Origin: Sphingomonas rhizophila
Lineage (GTDB): Bacteria > Pseudomonadota > Alphaproteobacteria > Sphingomonadales > Sphingomonadaceae
DNA: 64,000 bases
Assembly: GCF_014396585.1 (NCBI RefSeq)
Contig: NZ_CP060717.1
Span: forward strand, 1,488,001-1,552,000
Direction: 5' to 3'
Positions within the stretch are counted from its first letter, which is position 1. Every line of letters begins with the position of its first letter. Made by a program: the position numbers and the translations under genes. Under the pieces are notes generated by a model. It did no database searches. It had not been told where the DNA came from and saw only the letters and a list, made by a program, of their open reading frames with translations. Below, in pieces: positions 1 to 7,732 of this stretch.

Positions 1-378
1 CTTCCAAGCATTCGGGCAGGCCGCCAACCGGTCGATGCGCCGGTTTTCCATTGCGGACTTGGCCGTATGATCCGCCCCGCCGGCCCCATGCCGGCAAGGC
101 ACCCGCCGGGTAGTGGTTCAAGCGGCGGGCCGGATCGCTTCAACGGAAAACGACGGGCGCCGAAGTGCACCTTCACATCGCTCGCCAGGAAAAGACGGGC
201 CGTTCGCAAGCGCACACCGCTCGTCGGACGGGCGGGCGCTTAGCAGAGTGGAAGGCTCATGGGAATATGCCAATGCCCTATGACTAGTGAGTCAACTCAA
301 ACCTTCTGTTTACGGTCTTGTAGATTCCTTGACGGAGGCCGTAGGCTGTCACCGAAAGATTCTTGGGACTGAGATTTT
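1..378. other. Leader region without a convincing gene
   Basis: No convincing coding region is seen. A 58-codon frame from position 67 to 243 is rich in arginine and proline and has no visible ribosome binding site, so it is not called. From about 240 onward the base composition becomes AT-richer, matching the gene that follows, so the left boundary of the acquired segment probably lies near 240-300. No integrase, tRNA remnant or direct repeat that would mark an attachment site was recognised. Confidence 0.5.
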
Positions 379-3300
379 ATGAAAAGCGAGCCTACTCCAT
401 TTCGATGGTTGCACTTCAGTGATCTACATGTCGGAAATGGTGCGCTGCCTACACTTTGGCAACGATTTCGAACATTGTTGCACGACGATTTAGACTCGCT
501 GCTGAAGCGAGTTGGGCCGATCGATGTCATTGTTTTCTCTGGAGACCTCACACAAAAAGGAACTCCGGATGAATTCGACCGTCTCGATGAGGTCTTGGAA
601 AGTGTACTTTCTAAGATTGGTACTTTCCAAGAACGCCCTAGGATCATTGCGGTCCCAGGAAATCACGACTTAAGCCGTCCGGGAAGTCTTTCGCCACAGG
701 CGATTTCACTGAAACAATGGTGGAACGACGCTGCCCTGCGGGAAGGCCTCTGGACTGACGAGGGAAAGCAGTTTCGTGATTTTATCGCTACGGTTTTCGA
801 AAATTTTACCGCTTGGCAATCGCGCGCCATAGGCAGCGGATTGCATCTGGCGCCAGAGACTACCGGTTATGTTCCGGGGGATGCGACTTATACGATTAAG
901 AAGGACGCAGAGAGTCTTGGCATCGTTACCCTCAATTCAGCCTGGCTCCAGTTGAGCGGCGCCGATTATCGAGGTCGTCTACACGTTGGTGCAGAACAAT
1001 TAGGGAAAGTAACCCATTCTATTCCTGATGAGTGGACTAGATCGAGAACATCCAGTTTGCTGGTCACGCATCACCCATCATCATGGCTCGGCAAGCATGC
1101 GCCGTCGAGTTGGATCAACGACATTAATCCACCGGGGAGATTTGATCTGCACCTTTTCGGCCATATGCACGAGCCCGAAGTATTGTCCTCGAGCCATGGA
1201 GGCGGCTTCCAGCAGAGAGACGTCCAAGCGGCTTCACTCTTCGGTTTAGAAACGTTTGGGGATGGCTCTCTTCTACGCATTCAGGGCTACTCCGTAGGGG
1301 AAATCCGAGCCGTTGGCGACGCGAGAACATTTCAAAGCTGGCCCCGTCGGCTCCTGCCGATGACATCCGGCAAATCGAAAATTGTACCTGACGCGAGTCA
1401 AGATCTCGACGAAATTACTGGCAGCTTCGAGCTTCCTTATGCCATCGAACGCAACTCCGACGGCAAAATCGACAGTGAACCCACTCAAACTCTGCTTGAA
1501 CCAATTGGGCGGAAAAGCGACTTCGAACTTGCCAATATTCGGTATGCTACGGGAGACTCGAGCGGACATCGCAATGTCCGCAGAGTCGAATTGGAAGAAT
1601 GCGAGGATAACCTTCGTCAGCAGAAGGTAGTCTCCGTCAACTCCGACTGGGGAATGGGCTTAGAGGGGTTTGTCGCGACATTAGCCAAGGGACTCGGGGT
1701 CGACCAAGACTGCGTCTTTGCGATTGATTTCGCAAACTACTCGACACGCGAGCGATTTCTGGACGACATAAAAGAGAGACTTGGCTCGACATTTCAAGGC
1801 GCATGCGAAGCCATCGCTGAGGCCGGACCTTCTTTAGTAGTCTTTAAAGACCTTGATCTCCCGACTGACTGCGCGCGAGAAATTGGTGAAGTCGAGGAAT
1901 TAGCTCGGACAGTGTCCGACTTTGCCCCGGAAACCTACCTTGTTGTTGCGTCTAGGCGTGCCTTTAGAGGAACTTTGAAAGAAGTCTCCCTGAAGGCATT
2001 GGATGAAGCAGATCTTGGAATCTATGTTCGGGATAGTGAGCTCGGTGGCGAACAGTACTCGGGTGCGGACGTAACTTCCACTTTGTTTCGCCACACGGAT
2101 GGGGTTCCCAGCCGTATCGATACCGCATTACGAGACTTGGAAATTGTTTCGCTCCATGATCTCATGGCTTCCAATCCCGACTACAATGAAGACGTCGGCG
2201 GCCTTATTTCGAACGTGCCAAGTGCCCTCCAGGCCGCCGTCAGTGAACTTGCAGATTCCGAAGACCGAGCAGATCAAAGAGCGTATGACCTTCTGCTCGC
2301 GCTATCATCCTTGCCACAAGGTGAGCAGCTGAATCGGCTTACCCGATTTATGGGCGTCCACCCCTTTGGTCCAATGCACGCGCGAGTGTTGCTAGATAGG
2401 TCGTTAATAGATTCGAACACTGTATTCGATCTCAGTGGAGCCCTAAAGAGCTCGAATTTAAAATCGCTGATTGTTCCGCGGCCCGTTCGCGAATACGTAC
2501 GTGACTCAATCGATAGCGCTAAATCAAAGTCAATTGATCGAAAGGCTATTACGTTCTACTTTGGGGATGATTGGTCGACGGGAGACATTTCCTCGTCCCC
2601 AACGGGAAAGCGTGTACGAGATGCTCTGTGTAACAGTTATGAGATTCAAAACGCTGAGACGTTAATTCTTCGCGCGAACAGAAGAGCGGTTAGCGAACAG
2701 AACTCGCTTGAGCTGGAGGGAGCCATTAGACTGGCCTCGTCCTTTATTGGGTTACTGATGAAAGGGGATCATTTTCGGGCGGCGGAAAGATTTAGTTCCG
2801 ATATGGTTCGGCTGCTGCAAGAACTCGGCGGGTTTGAGAAAGAGTTAACCGTAATTCGCTACGAGTATGCGCGCGCTCTGCGAATGATGGGCAAAGTCGC
2901 TGAGGCTAAAGCAGAATTTGAGTCTCTCAATCATAGTTTCTTGAGTCGGGCTCAAAAGCAAAGCGCCGAGTTGGGCCTGGCCCTATGCTTGGACAAAGAG
3001 AACGACACCGCTGGAGCTGCGGAGGCAGCAAAGAGAGCGCTCAAAATTAACCCGCATTGTAGCGCTGGAGCGCAAGCGGAACTCATACTTGCAAATCAAA
3101 TTTCTGATCCAGCCTCTCGAAAGCTGGAACTGAGTCGCCTCTTGCATTTGGCTCAGAAGAAAAAATACAAAGTTCTCTGTAATAATATCCTTCTCGACCT
3201 AGCAAGACTCGCTGAATCGGCAGATGAGTCGCCGGTCCAATACCTTGAAGAGGTCATAAAGTCTGCTAGTAATAAGGAAGACTTCTACAATACCGCCGAG

Positions 3301-3704
3301 CAGCGGTTCAATTGGCAGCAGAAACCGTGCGCGGTAAGAAGTCTGACTCGAAGTACAGGAATCTATTAATAGAGACTTATCATTTCCTCTACAATGAACG
3401 AATGTTCAGTCTCTTCGAGGGCTGTCATTCTGCACTTTGGAAGGTATTTGAGGCAGGAAAAGAGTACCAAAATCTTCTCAACCTGTTTCGGCACAGTTCC
3501 TTTCTCTGGCGAATTGATGGACGCTTGGCCGAGGAGCGGAAATATCTCACAAAGATCCTAAAGATTTTCAGGCAGACCCCGGCCGCGTTGCCTGCATTGG
3601 GTAGTCGAGAGGGAGCATACCTAGTATCGCGGATGTTTATAGTACTAGGAGAAGTTTTACCCGATGCGTCTGAAATTCCGGCGCTGGGAAGCGCCTCGAC
3701 TTGA
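379..3704 (+). CDS. Metallophosphoesterase / degenerate P-loop / TPR-like protein, one apparent frameshift
   Basis: This is a large multidomain protein of about 1,107 residues if a frameshift near 3300 is bridged. The N-terminus is a calcineurin-like metallophosphoesterase with all metal-site motifs: SDLH at residues 14-17, GDLTQKG at 55-61, GNHD at 94-97, THH at 230-232 and GHMH at 261-264. Residues about 400-700 resemble a STAND/NACHT-type NTPase. The Walker A position (about 422-429) reads SDWGMGLE, lacking the catalytic lysine and Ser/Thr, while a Walker-B-like VVFKDLD (487-493) remains. The C-terminal third is alpha-helical and TPR-like. The first frame stops at 3369. The next frame (from about 3300 to 3704) continues with the same helical character, so a -1 shift is inferred. 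The segment is visibly AT-richer than the rest of the window and stands alone, which suggests horizontal transfer. A defence role is inferred from the architecture only; no partner gene is adjacent. Confidence 0.75.
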
Positions 3705-3790
3705 GTTGGGTTAACGGTCTGCTTCGACCATTCTAGTGAACCGGCATCAATCGAGCCGTCACAACCTGAACAATACTCTAAAACCCCCGC

Positions 3791-3817
3791 TTGACATGTA
3801 GGAACCCATTTGGTTCA
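3791..3817 (+). promoter_or_regulatory. Possible promoter with inverted repeat upstream of terminase genes
   Basis: A perfect TTGACA (3791-3796) is followed by the inverted repeat GAACC-CATTT-GGTTC (3802-3816), which lies between the -35 and the expected -10 position just before the start codon at 3826. The -10 itself (around 3814-3819) matches poorly. A regulator binding the inverted repeat would occlude the promoter, but this is only an inference. Confidence 0.3.
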
Positions 3818-3825
3818 CGGTTTTC

Positions 3826-4503
3826 ATGCGCGATGTGCCGGATGAGCCGCCCCACCCCTTAACCCCCTCCTCTAGAGGTGAGGGGAAGATTGTGCCCTGC
3901 AAGAACCGCCTCCTCCAGCGCAGCCGCCCTCCCAACCGCAAGCTATTCGACGCCAGGGCCAAGGGTCGCTTTCTCGATATGTTCGCGGCGACCGCCAATG
4001 CGCGGATGGCGGCGGAGTCGGCGGGGGTGGCTTACCAGACCGTGTTCAAGCACCGGGCGCGGGATGCCGGGTTTGCGGCGGCGTGGGACGAGGCGTTGGC
4101 GCAGGGCTATGCCCGGTTGGAGGCGGAGCTGTTGGCGGCGGCGTTGGCGCCCCCTACTACGCTCGAAGGTGGCGAGACGTCCTTCGACTTCGCTCAGGAC
4201 GAACGGGCGGGGGACGGTCAGGACGGGCGGGATATGGACGGACAGGCCCTCCCTTCAACCGCTCGCGCGGTCGAACCCTCCCGCTCGCGGGAGGGGAGAG
4301 AGATGGCGACGATCGAGCAGAAGCTGGCGATCCTGCGCGAGTATCGGCGAGGGTTTGGGCCGGGGCGGCGGGCGGCGCCCGCGGTTCGGCTGGCCAGTGA
4401 CGAGGAGGTCGCGGCGGCGCTGGTCAAGCGGCTGAAGTCGTTCGCCCTACGGAATTTCGGCCAAAGTGGTACTTTGGCCGAGGCAATAACAATAGAAGAA
4501 TGA
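3826..4503 (+). CDS. Terminase small subunit-like (GTA type) with translated palindromic repeats
   Basis: The 225-residue product resembles the small terminase (DNA-recognition) subunit that precedes the large subunit in alphaproteobacterial gene transfer agents. A helix-turn-helix-like segment lies at about residues 45-105 (FLDMFAATANARMAAESAG and onward), and its stop overlaps the next start as ATGA. Three palindromic stretches are read in frame: the proline-rich N-terminal PHPLTPSSRGEG, the internal SFDFAQDERA and the internal AVEPSRSREGRE. The internal two add roughly 50 residues between the helical domain and the C-terminal LAILREYRRG segment. They look like intergenic-type dispersed repeats that entered the gene without breaking it. 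The start is uncertain: the first palindrome lies inside the proposed N-terminus, and translation may begin later, for example at the GTG at 3892 or the ATG at 3979. Confidence 0.6.
   Translation: MRDVPDEPPHPLTPSSRGEGKIVPCKNRLLQRSRPPNRKLFDARAKGRFLDMFAATANARMAAESAGVAYQTVFKHRARDAGFAAAWDEALAQGYARLEAELLAAALAPPTTLEGGETSFDFAQDERAGDGQDGRDMDGQALPSTARAVEPSRSREGREMATIEQKLAILREYRRGFGPGRRAAPAVRLASDEEVAAALVKRLKSFALRNFGQSGTLAEAITIEE
3863..3885. repeat. Palindromic repeat in terminase small-subunit N-terminus
   Basis: CCCCTCCTCTAGAGGTGAGGGG is a near-perfect palindrome centred on CTAGAG. It is translated as part of the proline-rich PHPLTPSSRGEG if the 3826 start is used. It resembles the second internal palindrome in having CCCTCC/GGAGGG arms. 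Confidence 0.55.
4178..4204. repeat. Dispersed repeat GTCCTTCGACTTCGCTCAGGAC inside coding sequence
   Basis: The core GTCCTTCGACTTCGCTCAGG followed by ACGAAC has inverted ends (GTCCT/AGGAC). From general knowledge this word is a common dispersed element in sphingomonad genomes; only one copy is recognised in this window. It is read in frame as SFDFAQDERA within the terminase small-subunit gene. Confidence 0.6.
4246..4303. repeat. Double-hairpin palindromic repeat inside coding sequence
   Basis: Two adjacent hairpins are present. TTCAACCGC-TCG-CGCGGTCGAA (4254-4275) has one mismatch. CCCTCCC-GCTCGC-GGGAGGG (4276-4295) is perfect. Together they look like an intergenic REP-like element but are translated as LPSTARAVEPSRSREGRE within the terminase small subunit. 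Confidence 0.6.
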
Positions 4504-5919
4504 GCGCGGACTGGATTCCGCTGCTGATGGAAGCGGCGGGGCGGTGTGGGGATGACGGGCGGTATTGGGAGCATTTCCTGCGCGCCCTGCCTGCGGCGGT
4601 TCGCCACCGGATCGCGCACGAGTGGCGCTGGCAGGCGCATGGCGGGCAGGTGGCTCCCCCGCCCTGCCCGACGGCAATCCCTGGCGCATCTGGATGATCA
4701 TGGCCGGGCGCGGGTTCGGCAAGACCCGCGCCGGATCCGCCTTTGTCCACGCCACCGCCAACGCCGGCAGCGGCGCGACGCGCATCGCGCTGGTCGGGCA
4801 GACGCGCGAGGAGGTGGTGCGGGTGATGGTCGAGGGGCCGAGCGGCCTTCTCGCCACCGCCGCGCCGGACGCGCGCGTGCGCTGGGTACCGACGGCGGGG
4901 CGTATCGAGTGGCCATCGGGGGCGAGCGCCTTCGCCTATTCGGCGGAGAATGCGGAGGGGCTTCGCGGGCCAGAGCATGACGCGGCGTGGTGCGACGAGC
5001 TGGGCAAGTGGGGGGCGTCGGTGGGGCGCGGTCACGGACGGGCGGGCGCGCGGAGGCGGCGTGGGACAACCTCATGATGGGGCTGCGCCGGGGCGAGCAT
5101 CCGCGATGCCTGATCACCACGACGCCGCGGCCGACGGCGTTGATGACGCGCATCCTGAGCCTGCCCGACCTGGTAGTGACCGGCGGGCGAACGGCCGACA
5201 ACCCGCACCTGCCGCCCGGCTTCGTCGCGGCGATGATGGCCGAGCATGGCGGCACCCGGCTGGGCGCGCAGGAGCTGGACGGGGTGATGGTCGAGGGGGT
5301 CGAGGATAGCCTGTTCCCGCGCGAGATGCTTCGCCAGGCGACGATGAGCGCGCGGATGGCGGTGCCCTATCAGCGGACCGATCGCGGGCCGGCCGACCGG
5401 CCGACGCTGGAGCGGATCGTGGTCGGGGTCGACCCGCCGGCGGGAATCGCGCGCGACGCGTGCGGGATCGTGGTGATGGGGACTCGGCGTGACGGGCTGT
5501 TGATCGTGCTGGACGACCGCAGCGTCCACGGGCTTCGGCCCGAGGGGTGGGCGCGCGCGGTGGCGCGGGCGGCGGACGAATGGCGCGCGAGCCGGGTGGT
5601 GGCGGAGGCCAACCAGGGCGGCGAGATGGTGCGCGACGTGCTGCGCGCCGCCGACTGCACGATGCCGGTCAGGCTGGTGCGGGCGAGCCGGGGCAAGGGC
5701 GCGCGGGCGGAAGCCGTGGCGGCGATGATGGAGGCGGGCAAGCTGATGCTGCTGCGGCGGATGGGTCGCCTGGAGGACGAGCTGTCGGCGATGACGGTGG
5801 CGGGCTACGCCGGCGTTGGATCGCCCGACCGGGCCGACGCGATGGTGTGGGCGGCGCACGAGCTGATGCGGGGGCTGGCGCGCGCGGCGCACGAGGGACC
5901 GCGGGTGCGGATGGGCTAG
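4500..5919 (+). CDS. Terminase large subunit (GTA type), two apparent frameshifts
   Basis: This is the DNA-packaging ATPase/nuclease of gene-transfer-agent type, about 473 residues after bridging two frame breaks. The start ATG overlaps the small-subunit stop. Order of motifs: N-terminal helices (MSADWIPLLMEAAGRCGDDG), Walker A GRGFGKT near residue 75, Walker B plus catalytic acid in AAWCDE, coupling motif TTTPRP, then an RNase-H-like nuclease with VGVDPPAG, VVAEANQGGE and DRADAMVW. The first break lies at the C5 run 4656-4660 and the second at the G run 5010-5015. At each, one extra base restores a continuous domain. No portal, capsid or tail gene follows; the next gene is unrelated and on the other strand. 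The pair is therefore an orphan packaging module, either a remnant or part of a GTA locus split across the genome. Confidence 0.8.
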
Positions 5920-6068
5920 GCGTCCCGCGGCGGGACGGTGGCGTGGTGGCGTCTAGGCGCGGGGGCGGGCGAGGCAGACGATGGCGAGTCGAGGCCCGGA
6001 CCAGCGCCCGTCACGCTGCGGGCGCGGGCTACGACTGGCCCGGGGCCGGGCCTCACCAGCCATGCGGC

Positions 6069-6362
6069 TCAGGCGTTTCCATTTCGCCGGCGGGTGTCCC
6101 AGCCCTTGCGGGCGGCGGCGGAGCGCTGTTCCGCGGAGCCCGACTTGTGGGCGCGGCCGCCGCGCGAGGAGGAGACGTGGGTGTCGGGCTTGCCTCGGCC
6201 CGAGCCGGACTTGTTGCCGCCGCCGCTTTCCTTGTTGACCGTCGCCCAGGCGCGGGCCTTGGCGGTCTTTTCGGGTACGCCGCGGTCCTCGTAGCCCTCG
6301 GCGATGTGCTCGGCTTTCCGCTTCTGCTTGTCGGTGTAGGCGTCCTTGTCACCGCGGGGCAT
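6069..6362 (-). CDS. Small basic 'plasmid stabilization'-type protein
   Basis: The 97-residue hydrophilic protein begins MPRGDKDAYTDKQKRKAEHI and continues with an acidic/basic helical segment. Its C-terminus is glycine-, serine- and arginine-rich. Proteins of this pattern are commonly labelled plasmid stabilization protein in sphingomonads, but I know of no proven function. AGGAGAG lies six bases before the ATG, supporting the start. It reads away from the terminase gene and is 26 bases downstream of cmk on the same strand. Confidence 0.6.
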   Translation of the reverse strand: MPRGDKDAYTDKQKRKAEHIAEGYEDRGVPEKTAKARAWATVNKESGGGNKSGSGRGKPDTHVSSSRGGRAHKSGSAEQRSAAARKGWDTRRRNGNA

Positions 6363-6388
6363 CGTCGCTCTCCTGATCCGGGAGTGAC

Positions 6389-7054
6389 CTAAACGCCCGA
6401 GGGAAGACCCCGTTTCAGCCGCGCCTCGACAAGCGCGAGCGCCGCGGCGATCGCTTCGTCCACCGTCAGGTCGCTGGTGTCGAGCAGGTCGGCGTCCGCG
6501 GCGCGGGCAAGCGGGGCAAAGTCGCGATGGCTATCGCGTTCGTCGCGGGCGTGGATATCGGCCAATACCTCGGCATAGTGGACGGAAATGCCCCGCGCCT
6601 CGAGCTCGGCGAGACGGCGCTGCGCACGGGCTTCGGGCGAGGCGGTGACGTAGAGCTTGGCGCTTGCCTCGGGCGCGATGACGGTGCCGATGTCGCGGCC
6701 GTCGAGCACTGCACCGCCGTCCTGGCCGGCGAAGGCGCGCTGGCGATCGAACAGCGCGGCGCGAAGCATCGGGAAAGCCGAGATGCGGCTTGCGACTCCG
6801 CCGACCACTTCGCTGCGAAGTTCCGGATCGGCGGGATCGACCTGGCCCAGCTGGGCGACGGCGCGAACCGCTTCGAATTCATTGTCGAAGTCCCCGCCGA
6901 AGCGGACCAGGGTCAGCGCGACCGAACGGTAGAGGACGCCGGTGTCCATGTGCGGCAGGCCGTAATGCGCCGCCAGGGCGCGGGCGATCGTGCCCTTGCC
7001 GCTGGCCGCGGGGCCATCGACGGCGATGAGGGTGGAACGGGAGGACTGGGCCAT
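6389..7054 (-). CDS. cmk: Cytidylate kinase
   Basis: Cytidylate kinase phosphorylates CMP and dCMP with ATP in pyrimidine nucleotide metabolism in the cytoplasm. The 221-residue length is normal for the family. The P-loop GPAASGKGT lies near residues 14-22. The NMP-binding part shows MDTGVLYRSVAL, and the CMP-specific region has VLDGRDIGTVI. The LID/arginine region RRLAELEARG and DERDSHRDFAPL follow. The ribosome binding site is weak (GGCACC). It is a stand-alone housekeeping gene divergent from the TIGR02300-family gene. Confidence 0.95.
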   Translation of the reverse strand: MAQSSRSTLIAVDGPAASGKGTIARALAAHYGLPHMDTGVLYRSVALTLVRFGGDFDNEFEAVRAVAQLGQVDPADPELRSEVVGGVASRISAFPMLRAALFDRQRAFAGQDGGAVLDGRDIGTVIAPEASAKLYVTASPEARAQRRLAELEARGISVHYAEVLADIHARDERDSHRDFAPLARAADADLLDTSDLTVDEAIAAALALVEARLKRGLPSGV

Positions 7055-7159
7055 CGCGGTGCCGCTTTGACAGGGCGGCGGGCCTATGGCAAGGCGCGCG
7101 CCAACACGGGACGAGGCGACCCACGCCCTCCCCTTTTAAGCCACTTGCGATTTGGAGAC

Positions 7160-7489
7160 ATGACCTTGGTCAAGACCGAATGGGGCACGAAGCGCACCTG
7201 CCCCAAATGCTCGACCCGCTTCTACGACCTCGGCAACGAAGAGCCGGTGACCTGCATCGAATGCGGCAACGCCTGGATGCCCGAGCCGGTGCTGAAGTCG
7301 AAGCAGCCGCTGCCGTTCGAAGCCGCGACGCCGACGCCGGACAAGGCGGTCGAGGCCGACGAGGACCTGGGCGCCGAAGACCTGGTTCCGGACGAGGACG
7401 AAGAGCCGAGCGCGGACGACGAAGTCGACCTGTCGACCGGCGACGACGACCTTGGCGTCAGCACCGGCGACGAGGACGACGAGAATTAA
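7160..7489 (+). CDS. TIGR02300 family protein (zinc-ribbon plus acidic tail)
   Basis: The 109-residue protein is characteristic of alphaproteobacteria. The N-terminus contains two CxxC-type pairs (CPKC near residue 14 and CIEC near 32), a small zinc ribbon. The second half is extremely acidic (runs of D and E with almost no basic residues). The function is unknown. GGAG lies five bases before the ATG. Codon use matches the chromosome and the gene lies just upstream of tRNA-Ala. Confidence 0.85.
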   Translation: MTLVKTEWGTKRTCPKCSTRFYDLGNEEPVTCIECGNAWMPEPVLKSKQPLPFEAATPTPDKAVEADEDLGAEDLVPDEDEEPSADDEVDLSTGDDDLGVSTGDEDDEN

Positions 7490-7588
7490 GCGCCGACGGG
7501 CGTGATTTTACCGTTTGCTTGACGGGAAATCTGCCCTAAAGGGCGCGCCACCAGCCCGGTCGAACTACGCTTCGACGGGAAAACGGAC

Positions 7589-7663
7589 GGGGCCGTAGCT
7601 CAGCTGGGAGAGCGTCGCAATGGCATTGCGAAGGTCAGGGGTTCGATCCCCTCGGCTCCACCA
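7589..7663 (+). tRNA. tRNA-Ala (anticodon GGC)
   Basis: The complete cloverleaf can be drawn. Acceptor GGGGCCG pairs with CGGCTCC including the alanine identity pair G3:U70. The D-arm is GCTC...GAGC. The anticodon stem TCGCA/TGCGA carries loop ATGGCAT, giving anticodon GGC. The T-arm is AGGGGTTCGATCCCCT, and the 3' CCA is encoded. Confidence 0.97.
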
Positions 7664-7669
7664 TCCGTC

Positions 7670-7700
7670 AAAAAAGCCCGCAGCAATGCGGGCTTTTTTT
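7670..7700 (+). terminator. Intrinsic terminator after tRNA-Ala
   Basis: GCCCGCA-GCAA-TGCGGGC hairpin with an A run before and a run of seven T after. It is a strong bidirectional-looking terminator for the tRNA and possibly for the RTX gene ending at 7733. Confidence 0.9.
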
Positions 7701-7732
7701 ATTGCGGCCTTCCCTTGGCGCCGGTGGCGAGT

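Noticed and set aside
67-243. 58-codon open frame before the metallophosphoesterase gene
   Set aside because: Arg/Pro-rich, no ribosome binding site, no recognisable domain; open frames like this are common by chance in GC-rich DNA.
7519-7542. TTGACG as tRNA promoter -35
   Set aside because: No matching -10 element at 16-18 bp spacing; left out for lack of support.
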